A DNA stretch of 64,000 bases from Oscillospiraceae bacterium (GCA_015067215.1 SVMW01000005.1:1-64000), one strand, 5' to 3'; counted from the stretch's first letter, positions 52,022 through 60,063 are shown. Translations and numbers: made by a program. The notes: generated from the sequence alone by a model not told the origin.

Positions 52022-52369
52022 ATGGATATAAACCGTGGTGAAGTTTACTATGCTGATTTAAGCCCTGTAGTCGGCTGTGAACAGGGTGGTACACGCCCTG
52101 TGGTAATTGTGCAGAACAATGTGGGCAACCGACATTCCCCTACCGTTATTGCAGCGGCAATAACCTCCCGGCAGGACAAAACCAGCATGCCTACACACAT
52201 CAGCGTCAAAGGTGAAAGCTGCGGACTTGCCAAAGACAGCGTTGTGCTGCTGGAGCAGATAAGAACAATTGACAAGCAGCGCCTGCGGGAAAAAACAGGC
52301 AGACTGACAAATGAAGATATAAAAAAACTTAATATTGCACTGAATATAAGTTTCGGGCTTAACGAATAA
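52022..52369 (+). CDS. MazF/PemK-type mRNA-interferase-like toxin, no adjacent antitoxin
   Basis: A 115-residue protein of the PemK/MazF (EndoA) family. 'MDINRGEVYYADLSPVVGCEQGGTRPVVIVQNNVGNRHSPTVIAAAIT' has the signature 'RGEVYY.DL.P..G.EQGG.RP', with the catalytic Arg of 'GGTRPVVIVQN'. 'AKDSVVLLEQIRTIDKQRL' follows, with the expected Ser/Thr-Glu region. Members cleave single-stranded RNA at short motifs. A MazE/EndoAI gene normally sits directly upstream; here there is none within 218 bp. ATG at 52022 is preferred over TTG at 52013 on ribosome-site spacing. It is housed right after the phage module. Confidence 0.88.
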   Translation: MDINRGEVYYADLSPVVGCEQGGTRPVVIVQNNVGNRHSPTVIAAAITSRQDKTSMPTHISVKGESCGLAKDSVVLLEQIRTIDKQRLREKTGRLTNEDIKKLNIALNISFGLNE

Positions 52370-52400
52370 CTACTTAACATATTTAAAACAGAATTAATCC

Positions 52401-52433
52401 GGCGGGCTGTTGCACGGCATTGTGCAGCCCGCC
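52401..52433 (+). terminator. Hairpin after mazF-like gene
   Basis: GGCGGGCTGTTGCAC - GGCATT - GTGCAGCCCGCC, a strong GC-rich stem with two unpaired bases, about 30 bp after the stop. The T-tract is weak (GTTCTGTTT). Confidence 0.6.
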
Positions 52434-52485
52434 GTTCTGTTTGCAGACAAAGAAATTATACATTGCACAAAATCTATATCATTTG

Positions 52486-52515
52486 TTGACAATGCAAATG
52501 CAAAAAGAGTATATT
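52486..52515 (+). promoter_or_regulatory. Promoter for M18 aminopeptidase gene
   Basis: TTGACA (-35), an 18-bp spacer and TATATT (-10) lie about 45 bp before the ATG at 52560. It is one of the clearest promoter matches in the window. Confidence 0.7.
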
Positions 52516-52559
52516 TAAAACATATATAATTACCTTTAAAATGAGGATGTGAAACTATT

Positions 52560-53864
52560 ATGGACAACAGAGTGTCAAAAGGTCTTGTGGACTTTTTAAA
52601 TAACAGCCACAGCCATTTTCACGCAGTGGAAAATGTAAAAAAACAGCTTGTGGAAAACGGCTTTGCCGAAATCTGCGAAGGTGAAAAATGGAACGTTGAA
52701 AAGGGCGGAAAATATTTTGTAACCCGCAACGATTCTTCCCTTATTGCATTTAAAATTCCTGAAAATGAATATGTGGGCTTCAACATCGTGGCAAGCCACA
52801 GTGATTCTCCTTGCTTTAAAATCAAGGAAAAAGGGGAACTTGTGCAGGGTGAATATGTTTCCCTAAACACAGAGCGTTACGGCGGTATGATTATGTCCAC
52901 CTGGCTTGACCGCCCTTTGTCCGTTGCAGGCAGGGTCATGGTTAAAACCAAAAACGGTTTTGAATCAAAACTTGTGGATATTGACAAAAACCTGCTTATA
53001 ATACCTAACCTTGCAATACACATGGACCGCACAGCAAACGACGGCAAAAAGTTTAACCCGCAGAGCGATATGCTGCCGCTGTTTGGCGATTTGAGCCGCA
53101 AGGGTCAGTTTGAACAGGTGATTGCTGATGCTGCCGGTGTGGCAAAGGAAGATATAATTGCAAAAGATCTGTATCTTTACAATCGCGACAACGCCTGCTT
53201 TATGGGGCTTGAAGATGAGTTTATCGGCAGCGGCAGACTTGATGACCTGCAGTGTGTTTACACATCTATGGACGGCTTTATTCATGCAGGACATTCAGAT
53301 AGTATTGCGGTGCTGGCTGTGTTTGACAACGAAGAAGTTGGCAGCGAAACCAAACAGGGCGCGGCATCCACATTCCTTTTTAACACACTTACACGAATCA
53401 ACATCGTGCTTGGTTACGATGATGAAAAGTATATGATGGCACTGTGTCATTCCTTTATGATTTCTGCGGACAATGCACACTCAGTACATCCTAACAATAT
53501 GAGCATTGCGGACCCTACCAACCGTCCTTATATCAACAAAGGCGTGGTTGTTAAACACAATGCAAACCAGCGTTACACAACCGATGCAGTAAGCAATGCG
53601 GTGTTTAAACAGCTGGCAGAAAAAGCAGGTGCAGAACTGCAGCATTTTGCAAACCGCAGTGATATTCTTGGCGGCGGCACACTTGGCAATATTTCCAATA
53701 ACCGCGTGGCGCTCAACACAGTGGACATCGGTTTGCCTCAGTTTGCAATGCACTCCAGTTTTGAAACTGCAGGGGTAAAAGATACCGAAGATTTTGCAGC
53801 AATCTGCAAAGTGTTCTATGAATGTTCAGTAGTTAAAAACGGCAATAATTATACATTGAAATAA
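52560..53864 (+). CDS. M18 family aminopeptidase
   Basis: A 434-residue zinc aminopeptidase of normal length (about 430-460). The metal-binding and catalytic motifs are 'FNIVASHSDSPCF' near 81, 'RLDDLQ' with 'DNEEVGSETKQGA' near 258-275, and 'MISADNAHSVHPN' near 300, followed by the last metal His in the C-terminal 'GLPQFAMHSSFE'. The enzyme removes N-terminal residues, often acidic or neutral ones, in the cytoplasm. It has its own promoter and is followed 13 bp later by the ProC-like gene, so the two form a small operon closed by a terminator at 54676. No sign of truncation. Confidence 0.93.
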   Translation: MDNRVSKGLVDFLNNSHSHFHAVENVKKQLVENGFAEICEGEKWNVEKGGKYFVTRNDSSLIAFKIPENEYVGFNIVASHSDSPCFKIKEKGELVQGEYVSLNTERYGGMIMSTWLDRPLSVAGRVMVKTKNGFESKLVDIDKNLLIIPNLAIHMDRTANDGKKFNPQSDMLPLFGDLSRKGQFEQVIADAAGVAKEDIIAKDLYLYNRDNACFMGLEDEFIGSGRLDDLQCVYTSMDGFIHAGHSDSIAVLAVFDNEEVGSETKQGAASTFLFNTLTRINIVLGYDDEKYMMALCHSFMISADNAHSVHPNNMSIADPTNRPYINKGVVVKHNANQRYTTDAVSNAVFKQLAEKAGAELQHFANRSDILGGGTLGNISNNRVALNTVDIGLPQFAMHSSFETAGVKDTEDFAAICKVFYECSVVKNGNNYTLK

Positions 53865-53877
53865 AGGTGGTACGATT

Positions 53878-54660
53878 ATGAAAATAGGCGTTATCGGCAC
53901 AGGTGTTATCGCTTCCGCAATGGTTACAGGTTTCTGTGACTGGGAATGTGAACACGAATTTATTCTCTCTCCAAGAAATGCAGAAAAATCTGCAGCACTT
54001 GCGGCAAAATATCCAAACTGTACAGTAGCAAAAGACAACCAGGATGTATTGGATAATTGCGAAACAGTTATCCTTGCGGTTGTTCCACAGAAAGCGGAAG
54101 AAATTCTTTCTCCGCTGACTTTCCGCAAAGATCTCAAGGTTATCAGCCTTATCCCGGTGCTCGGCCTTGAAAAAATTGCCGAAATTATCGGTGAAACAGC
54201 AATTCTTGTGGACGTATTGCCACTGCCATTTATCCGTCAGCGTATCGGACCTGTGGTTATCAATCCGCCTTGCAAGGAAATTGAAGATCTTATCAGACCA
54301 CTCGGCGATCTGATTGCCCTTGAGGACAAAACCGAAATGGCTGCAATGAGAACAATAACAGCACTTATGAGCCCGTTTTATGAACTGTGTTATGCTGTTA
54401 CCGAATGGGGCATGGAAAACTCTCTGAGCGAACCTGCTTCCAAAATGTATACAACCAGCTTTTTCAAAGCTCTCAGCATTATGGCAAGCCAGACAGAAGA
54501 AGGCAAACTGAAGGAACTTGCTGAAGAAATGACACCGGGCGGTCTCAACTGGCAGGCAACCAACTATCTTAAAGACAACGATGCTTTCCACCACTGGCAG
54601 CTTGCACTTGATGCAATAATGGAACGCGTGACAGGTGTTAAAAAAGAAGACAGAAAATAA
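53878..54660 (+). CDS. Pyrroline-5-carboxylate reductase-family protein
   Basis: A 260-residue protein with the ProC layout: an N-terminal NAD(P)-binding fold 'MKIGVIGTGVIASAMVTGFC', 'VILAVVPQKAEEIL' and a C-terminal helical domain with 'EEMTPGGLNWQATNYL' (ProC proteins have 'TSPGGTT..A...L' here). ProC converts pyrroline-5-carboxylate to proline. The conserved 'TSPGGTT' is changed to 'MTPGGLN', so a related reductase with a different substrate is possible and no symbol is given. It is in an operon with the aminopeptidase. Confidence 0.8.
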   Translation: MKIGVIGTGVIASAMVTGFCDWECEHEFILSPRNAEKSAALAAKYPNCTVAKDNQDVLDNCETVILAVVPQKAEEILSPLTFRKDLKVISLIPVLGLEKIAEIIGETAILVDVLPLPFIRQRIGPVVINPPCKEIEDLIRPLGDLIALEDKTEMAAMRTITALMSPFYELCYAVTEWGMENSLSEPASKMYTTSFFKALSIMASQTEEGKLKELAEEMTPGGLNWQATNYLKDNDAFHHWQLALDAIMERVTGVKKEDRK

Positions 54661-54675
54661 TACTTATATATGATT

Positions 54676-54711
54676 AAAACCGCTTTCAGTATAAAACTGA
54701 AAGCGGTTTTT
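54676..54711 (+). terminator. Terminator after ProC-like gene
   Basis: AAAACCGCTTTCAG - TATAAAA - CTGAAAGCGGTTTTT is a perfect 14-bp stem with a T-tract. Confidence 0.95.
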
Positions 54712-54853
54712 GATTGCGTAATATGGTGCATATAATATGTTGTTGAGTTAAAAAAGGCGTAAAACGGTCGGTATAATTCAGAAAATGTAATTCTGAGCGG
54801 CGTCAGGATTTTCTGTGTTTTATCAGACCGACGGCAGCCTATGCTTTATATAT

Positions 54854-55849
54854 TTATTTTTTGTTCATAATTACCTTTGCAACAGCTTCCACTACAGCAT
54901 ATGCTACGCCTGCAACAGGCCAGATAATCCAGGTGCGGTGCCATGCAAAGCTTGTAAAGCTTATGTACAGGTAAATTGCAGTTATACTGCACCAGTAGAT
55001 TGTTGCAATAGGGTCAAGACGGCGTTTTGTCTGTTTTTCAATGTCAGAAAACTCACCTTCCTGCAAAAGTTTCTGATAACATCCGTGAACAATACCCACT
55101 TTTACAAACAGGAATACTGCAACGGCAATAAGCAGGAGCAATATATCCACAAGAATTGTATAGATGTAGTCTTCAAAGCCAAAGCCGCTGAAAATCATAA
55201 GAGGGACAACACCTGCAATGCAAAGAGTAACACCGATAGCTATTGAATATATATAAGTTTTTTCAAAAGCAGCTTTTTTCTTTTCAACAATTCCTTTTAC
55301 GCCGTATTCAAGGGTGATGGCGCTTTTTTCAAGAAAGTCCCATTTACCGGTCTGAAGTCCGCACACAATCAGCACGGCAACACCCATTGCAACTATCAGC
55401 AGCAGTATTGCAACGCCAATGCCGCCCATAACATCTTCATAAGGTGCATATTTTGCCATTTCTGATATACCGCCGAGAAAGATGAGCGGTATTGGTGAAA
55501 TGATGCACAGTGCAACGCCGAGGCCAAAAAATCCGGCCAGCCTTTCACACAGTGACATATATGTATTTGCATCTTCTAAAGTTACAAGCACGCTTTCGTC
55601 ATAATCATAGCTTGCTGCGGTTTCTCTTGTAGGATTTACAGGGAGCTCTGTTATATCGTCTTTTAAAAGATAGTCGGTGGACACACCAAAAATGGAACTC
55701 ATTTTTATTATCTTGTCAAGGTCGGGAATGGATAAACCGCTTTCCCATTTGCTTACCGACTGTCGGCTTACTGCCAGTTTGTCTGCCAGCTGTTCCTGGC
55801 TCCAGCCCTGCTGTTTTCTTAAAGCTATTATTTTATCTGCCAATATCAT
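54854..55849 (-). CDS. Membrane-anchored XRE-family transcriptional regulator
   Basis: A 331-residue protein. Residues 1-65 are an XRE HTH ('LRKQQGWSQEQLADKLAVSRQSVSKWESGLSIPDLDKII'). A linker is followed by six hydrophobic segments (from about residue 105: 'AGFFGLGVALCIISPIPLIFLGG', 'GVAILLLIVAMGVAVLIVCGL', 'YIYSIAIGVTLCIAGVVPLMIF', 'TILVDILLLLIAVAVFLFVKV', 'ATIYWCSITAIYLYISFT', 'IIWPVAGVAYAVVEAV'). Such one-component proteins are common in Clostridia and presumably sense membrane or envelope state. No ligand or target can be named. It is convergent with the ProC-like gene and divergent from the gene at 56121. Confidence 0.9.
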   Translation of the reverse strand: MILADKIIALRKQQGWSQEQLADKLAVSRQSVSKWESGLSIPDLDKIIKMSSIFGVSTDYLLKDDITELPVNPTRETAASYDYDESVLVTLEDANTYMSLCERLAGFFGLGVALCIISPIPLIFLGGISEMAKYAPYEDVMGGIGVAILLLIVAMGVAVLIVCGLQTGKWDFLEKSAITLEYGVKGIVEKKKAAFEKTYIYSIAIGVTLCIAGVVPLMIFSGFGFEDYIYTILVDILLLLIAVAVFLFVKVGIVHGCYQKLLQEGEFSDIEKQTKRRLDPIATIYWCSITAIYLYISFTSFAWHRTWIIWPVAGVAYAVVEAVAKVIMNKK

Positions 55850-56120
55850 AATATCTTCCTTTCGCTTTTTACAATAAAACCAATTGCGGAATGAAAGCTT
55901 TCTTTATGCCTTAATTATACCTGCAACCACACAAAAAAGCTACCAATCAGTCTTGGAAAAATGTAAACCGACGGTTGCAGCAAAACTTTTTGCGGTTGCA
56001 AAAGCGGTTTCACCTGTTGTTTTTATATTATACATCATTTGTTCATATGTTTAACACTGTTTTACAACATTTTTTGTTTATCATAAATTATATAATATAA
56101 AATATACAGGAGGCGACAAA
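55850..56120. other. Intergenic region between divergent genes 54854 and 56121
   Basis: 271 bp, AT-rich toward the plus-strand gene. It contains a repeated CGGTTGCA (near 55971 and 55995) that could be a binding site for the divergent XRE regulator. No clear -35/-10 pair with ideal spacing was found, and no ORF. Confidence 0.4.
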
Positions 56121-56789
56121 ATGAAAAACAAACCTGAAATGCCAAAGATTGAAAGCCGTCTAAGACACAATATTCTTGAAATGCCAAAATCCATATACGA
56201 AGCTTCGGGCATACTTGTGTATGGCAGACGTATCAAAAGCCTTGTTTTTACAACTGATATTGCAATTATCCGCAACTGCGATGCTGATGCTGTGCTGGCA
56301 GTTTATCCTTTTACACCTCAGCAGATTATAGGGGATGCAATTATACAGGCATCCTATGTTCCTGTTTTTTGTGGTGTTGGCGGCGGAATAACAAATGGTC
56401 AGCGTTCGGTAAACCTTGCCAAAGATGCCGAAATGCACGGTGCAATGGGGGTTGTTATGAATGCGCCGGTATCCAATGAGAATATCCGTATGGTGGCAGA
56501 GGAAATAGATGCTCCTGTAATTGTAACAGTGGTCAGCGCCGACACCGATATACAGGCACGCCTTGATGCAGGGGTGTCAATTCTCAACGTGGCAGGAGGA
56601 CCTGATACTCCTGAAATTGTGCGCAAAATCAGGGAAAAATTTCCTGATGTGCCAATTATGGCATCAGGCGGCAACACAGATGAATTTATCCGAAAAACTA
56701 TCGAGGCAGGTGCAAATGCAATTACATATACACCGCCTTCAACCAATGAATTGTTTAAAAAGCTTATGGCAAAATACAGGGAAAAATAA
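56121..56789 (+). CDS. TIM-barrel protein, often labelled 'hydrolase', function unknown
   Basis: A 222-residue alpha/beta-barrel protein. 'GDAIIQASYVPVFCGVGGGITNGQRSVNLAKDAEMHGAMGVVMNAPVSNENIRMV' and 'APVIVTVVSADTDIQARLDAGVSILNVAGGPDTPEIVRKIREKFPDVPIMASGGNTDEFIRKTIEAGANAITYTPPS' show the C-terminal phosphate-binding barrel end ('ASGGNT') seen in HisA/ThiE-like enzymes. Databases tend to call this Clostridia family 'hydrolase' without evidence. It stands alone, with an AGGAGGCGACAAA ribosome site. Substrate unknown. Confidence 0.75.
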   Translation: MKNKPEMPKIESRLRHNILEMPKSIYEASGILVYGRRIKSLVFTTDIAIIRNCDADAVLAVYPFTPQQIIGDAIIQASYVPVFCGVGGGITNGQRSVNLAKDAEMHGAMGVVMNAPVSNENIRMVAEEIDAPVIVTVVSADTDIQARLDAGVSILNVAGGPDTPEIVRKIREKFPDVPIMASGGNTDEFIRKTIEAGANAITYTPPSTNELFKKLMAKYREK

Positions 56790-56974
56790 AAAAGGTTGTC
56801 ACGAATTGTTCTGCAACAAAAAAGCCCGTCTTGCCGGTAACCTTACAACAGGAAAACATAAAACCGATTGCCAACGCAAAAAGGCAGCTGCGGTGCCATA
56901 AACATTTGCATTACATAAAACAGTGCTGCGTGTTTATTACTTGTGCCGGCACTTTTTGTGCATAAACAGACAAA

Positions 56975-57018
56975 AATGTACCCACCAAATCACTTTACGG
57001 TGTTTTGGTGGGCATTTT
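56975..57018 (-). terminator. Terminator of the nrdD operon
   Basis: On the minus strand CCCACCAAA - about 18 nt - TTTGGTGGG is followed by TACATTTTT. It lies 37 bp after the stop of the glycyl-radical gene, so nrdD and that gene probably form one transcript ending here. The rest of 56790-57054 has no gene. Confidence 0.85.
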
Positions 57019-57054
57019 AGTTTTCTTGCCGTGATGTCGCTTGACGGGCTTTTG

Positions 57055-57213
57055 TTATTTGTTTACAGGAGCATGTTTTACTCTGTCTCTTTCTTCAGCA
57101 CGTTTGCCGTCGTTAAAGCGGTCAACTGTACCAACAAGGTAACCTGTAATGCGGCGGATTCTTTCAAATTTAACGCCTTCGCCAACCATTTTTGTTTCTG
57201 GGTTATAGTTCAT
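57055..57213 (-). CDS. Stand-alone NrdD glycyl-radical domain (52 aa)
   Basis: Below the ORF-track cut-off. 'MNYNPETKMVGEGVKFERIRRITGYLVGTVDRFNDGKRAEERDRVKH', then a short tail. 'RRITGYL' matches the RVxGY glycyl-radical motif of class III ribonucleotide reductases, and 'DRFNDGKRAEERDRVKH' is the usual C-terminal end of NrdD. The nrdD gene upstream encodes a protein that ends without this motif. AAGGAGG lies 7 bp before the ATG, so it is expressed in its own right. The shared 'GEGV' (before 'PLEKLQ' in NrdD, before 'KFERIR' here) marks where the two would join. It probably carries the radical glycine for the truncated NrdD, as GrcA/YfiD does for pyruvate formate-lyase. Confidence 0.85.
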   Translation of the reverse strand: MNYNPETKMVGEGVKFERIRRITGYLVGTVDRFNDGKRAEERDRVKHAPVNK

Positions 57214-57368
57214 AATGTGCCTCCTTGTGTTATTGTCAGTTTTGTTGTATAAACCGGGATATCAACAGAACTGAAGGTAAGGACTGGTGCCCACATCAGT
57301 CCGGTGATGTTAAGTGATGCGGGCCGGTGTGGGCAGCGGCCCGTACAGAAATATATCTGAATGATTGA
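57214..57368 (-). ncRNA. Structured spacer between nrdD and the glycyl-radical gene
   Basis: A 155-bp gap with GC-rich complementary blocks in an interleaved (pseudoknot-like) order. GGGCC (57321-57325) pairs with GGCCC (57338-57342), and TGTGGGCA inside that loop (57328-57335) pairs with TGCCCACA (57288-57295). A small CATCA/TGATG hairpin lies between. On the sense strand it follows the nrdD stop. It may act on translation of the small gene, or be a riboswitch or processing site. No ORF. Confidence 0.5.
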
Positions 57369-59687
57369 TTAAATTTTGTTAGGAATTCTGTCAGCTTCTT
57401 CAAGCTGGTTGCCGCACTGGCCAAGTGTTGCAGCATTCAGGTGTTTGTAAAGGCCAAGTCTCTGCAGTTTTTCAAGCGGAACACCTTCACCGTCACGTCT
57501 GCCGCAGCGTGGGCAAACATCACCGATAATGCCGTTGTATCCGCAGACAGGGTCGCGGTCAACAGGGTGGTTGATTGCACCGTAGCCGATGCCTGCTTCC
57601 TTCATGCATCTTACAACAGCTTCAAATGCTTCAAGGTTCTGGCTTACATCGCCGTCAAGTTCAACATATGTGATGTGACCTGCATTTGTAAGTGCGTGGT
57701 AAGGTGCTTCGATGTTGATTTTATCGTAAGCGGAAATTTCATATGCAACAGGCACATGGAAACTGTTTGTGTAGTATTCCTTGTCTGTTACACCTTTGAT
57801 TTCGCCGAAACGTTTTTTGTCAATTCTTACAAAACGGCCGGACAAGCCTTCTGCAGGTGTTGCAAGGAGGGAGAAGTTGAGTTTATATCTTTCGCTGTAT
57901 TCGTCGAGAATTCTTCTCATAAAGCCGATAATTTCAAGACCTTTTTTCTGTGCCTCTTCGCTTTCGCCGTGGTGTTTGCCGTACAGTGCAGTCAGTGTTT
58001 CTGCAAGGCCGATAAAGCCAACGGAAAGAGTGCCGTGTTTGATTACTTCGCCTACTTCGTCATCAATGCCAAGTTTATCAGAGTCAATCCAAACGCCCTG
58101 ACCCATAAGGAACGGGAAGTTTCTTACACGTTTCTTTTTCTGTATTGCAAAGCGGTCCATAAGCTGTTTTGCACACAGGTCAAGATATTTTTTAAGGTTG
58201 CGGTAGAACAGGTCTTCGTCACCTTTTGCTTCAATAGCAAGTCTTGGCAGGTTGATGGAGGTAAAGGACAGGTTGCCACGGCCGTAAGTGATTTCGTTGT
58301 TAGGGTCATATGTGTTTGCAACAACACGTGTGCGGCAGCCCATGTAACCGATTTCTGTTCTTACATCATCAGGGTTGTAGTATTTAAGGTTGTATGGAGC
58401 ATCCTGGAATGAGAAGTTAGGGAACAGACGTTTAGCACTTACCTTGATAGCAAGCTGGAACAAATCGTAGTTTCTTTCGCCAGGGTTGTAGTTGATGCCT
58501 TCTTTTACACGGAAAATCTGAATAGGGAAGATTGGTGTTTCGCCGTGGCCAAGGCCTGCATCTGTTGCAAGGAGAACGTTTTTCATAACCATTCTGCCTT
58601 CATCAGATGTGTCCATACCATAGTTGATGGATGAGAACGGTGTCTGTGCACCTGCACGGGAATGCATTGTGTTCAGGTTGTGGATAAATGCTTCCATTGC
58701 CTGATATGTAGCCTTGTCAGTTTCATCTTCTGTTCTTGTAAGTGCAAAATGCTGTGCTTTTTCGGCATTTTCCGGGTCTTTTACAAGTTTTTTAAGTGCT
58801 TCCAGTTCAAGAGCAACATAAGTTTCATCAGGTGTGATTCTTGGCATTGCACCGCATTTTTCTGTAATTTCAGCGCTTATTTCTTTCAGCTGGTCATAGC
58901 TTACGCTTTCGCCGTAAACATCAAGCACCTTTGCAATGTTTTTAAGGTACAGTTTGCGGTATGTTTTTCTTACGCCGTCTGCAAGGCCGTAGTCAAAGTT
59001 TACAATACTCTGGCCGCCGTGCTGGTCGTTCTGGTTGGACTGAATTGCAATACAGGCCAGAGCGGAATAGCTCTGGATGTCGTTTGGTTCTCTCAGGAAA
59101 CCGTGACCTGTGCTGAAACCGCCTTTGAACAGCTTGATAAGGTCAATCTGACAGCAGGTCATTGTAAGAGCATAGAAGTCAAAGTCGTGAATATGGATGT
59201 AACCGTCACGGTGAGCTTCTGCCTGGTCAGGGCTGAGAAGAAACTTGAGGAAATAATCCTTTGCACTTTCACTGCCGTATTTAAGCATTGTGCCCATTGG
59301 TGTGTCACCGTCAATGTTTGCGTTTTCACGTTTAACGTCACTGTCCAAAGCATCGCTGAATGTGATTTCGTCAAAAACCTGAACAAGCTTTGTTTTTCTT
59401 TCACGGATTGTGTTGCGGCTTGCACGGTAAAGAATATATTTCTTTGCAACGTTGTCAAGGCCGCCGGCCATGAGCTCATGTTCCACCTGGTCCTGAATTT
59501 CTTCAACGCTTGGTGTGGATTTGCTGTTCTGGTTGTTGAAATATCTTTCAACGGATTCTGTTATCTCGTCAGCTTTGTCAAAGTCTGTGTTGCCGCTGGC
59601 TTCCATAGCTTTAAGGATAGCCATTTTAATTTTGTTGCGGTCGTAGATAACAACTCTGCCGTCGCGTTTGATAATACTTGTAAGCAT
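57369..59687 (-). CDS. nrdD: Anaerobic ribonucleoside-triphosphate reductase, large part lacking the glycyl-radical motif
   Basis: A 772-residue class III reductase from the ATG at 59687 (the track's 59771 start adds a segment without domain features). An N-terminal ATP-cone ('IIKRDGRVVIYDRNKIKMAILKAMEASG') is followed by the catalytic barrel ('HIHDFDFYALTMTCCQIDLIKLFKGG', 'NQNDQHGGQSIVNFD', 'RTEIGYMGCRTRVV'). The C-terminal zinc region is 'DRDPVCGYNGIIGDVCPRCGRRDGEG'. Canonical NrdD continues with RVxGY and the radical glycine; here the chain ends 'VPLEKLQRLGLYKHLNAATLGQCGNQLEEADRIPNKI' with no such motif. The missing motif is in the 52-aa gene downstream. nrdG is not in the window. Confidence 0.95.
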   Translation of the reverse strand: MLTSIIKRDGRVVIYDRNKIKMAILKAMEASGNTDFDKADEITESVERYFNNQNSKSTPSVEEIQDQVEHELMAGGLDNVAKKYILYRASRNTIRERKTKLVQVFDEITFSDALDSDVKRENANIDGDTPMGTMLKYGSESAKDYFLKFLLSPDQAEAHRDGYIHIHDFDFYALTMTCCQIDLIKLFKGGFSTGHGFLREPNDIQSYSALACIAIQSNQNDQHGGQSIVNFDYGLADGVRKTYRKLYLKNIAKVLDVYGESVSYDQLKEISAEITEKCGAMPRITPDETYVALELEALKKLVKDPENAEKAQHFALTRTEDETDKATYQAMEAFIHNLNTMHSRAGAQTPFSSINYGMDTSDEGRMVMKNVLLATDAGLGHGETPIFPIQIFRVKEGINYNPGERNYDLFQLAIKVSAKRLFPNFSFQDAPYNLKYYNPDDVRTEIGYMGCRTRVVANTYDPNNEITYGRGNLSFTSINLPRLAIEAKGDEDLFYRNLKKYLDLCAKQLMDRFAIQKKKRVRNFPFLMGQGVWIDSDKLGIDDEVGEVIKHGTLSVGFIGLAETLTALYGKHHGESEEAQKKGLEIIGFMRRILDEYSERYKLNFSLLATPAEGLSGRFVRIDKKRFGEIKGVTDKEYYTNSFHVPVAYEISAYDKINIEAPYHALTNAGHITYVELDGDVSQNLEAFEAVVRCMKEAGIGYGAINHPVDRDPVCGYNGIIGDVCPRCGRRDGEGVPLEKLQRLGLYKHLNAATLGQCGNQLEEADRIPNKI

Positions 59688-59752
59688 GGTTTTATGTTTC
59701 CTCTTTCCCCAAAATTTATAATTAAGATTTTTGATTGATAAGTTTAAAAATA

Positions 59753-59800
59753 CGACTAGATATTGTCGCATTAATTATTATACACTTCAATATCTTGTGT
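59753..59800 (-). promoter_or_regulatory. Tandem NrdR boxes upstream of nrdD
   Basis: CGACTAGATATTGTCG (59753-59768) and CTTCAATATCTTGTGT (59785-59800) match the NrdR consensus ACACWATATMTTGTGT at about 11 and 13 of 16 positions. Their starts are 32 bp apart, the usual three-helical-turn spacing of NrdR boxes. The second lies inside the promoter spacer, so NrdR with dATP should block nrdD transcription. Confidence 0.8.
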
Positions 59801-59805
59801 GTAAA
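59777..59805 (-). promoter_or_regulatory. nrdD promoter
   Basis: On the minus strand TTTACA (-35), a 17-bp spacer and TATAAT (-10), about 90 bp before the nrdD ATG. The NrdR box at 59785-59800 covers the spacer. Confidence 0.8.
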
Positions 59806-60063
59806 GTGCGGGGATGTATAATATATATAGAATTTGACACCTTTTTTTTAGTTATTTTTCTATACAAAAAAGGCTTGACAAATTTTTATGACAAAACAAA
59901 GGGGAAAAACTTGTTTTTTTAAATTGTTACAGAAAGATTGTGAAATAAAAGCCAAACTACTAATTTGAAACAATTTGTGAATTGTGCGGCTTTTTGCTTT
60001 TATAAATATGGCGTTTATGATAATATAGATATGGTTAAAACAAATTGTTCAAGGAGTTTACAG

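Noticed and set aside
53878-54660. Calling the ProC-like gene proC outright
   Set aside because: The conserved TSPGGTT region reads MTPGGLN, so substrate identity is uncertain.
56790-56901. C-terminal part of the ORF 56563-56901 ('GCHELFCNKKARLAGNLTTGKHKTDCQRKK') as a small Cys-containing gene
   Set aside because: The frame runs out of the TIM-barrel gene in another phase with no start codon or ribosome site of its own.
57214-57368. Self-splicing intron or intein splitting nrdD
   Set aside because: The gap is far too short for a group I/II intron and the flanking frames are offset (155 bp, not a multiple of 3). The small gene has its own start and ribosome site.
57441-59738. Plus-strand ORFs of 323 and 358 aa opposite nrdD
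   Set aside because: Composition (Cys, Phe, Val rich) is that of a reverse-complement shadow of nrdD; no family motif.
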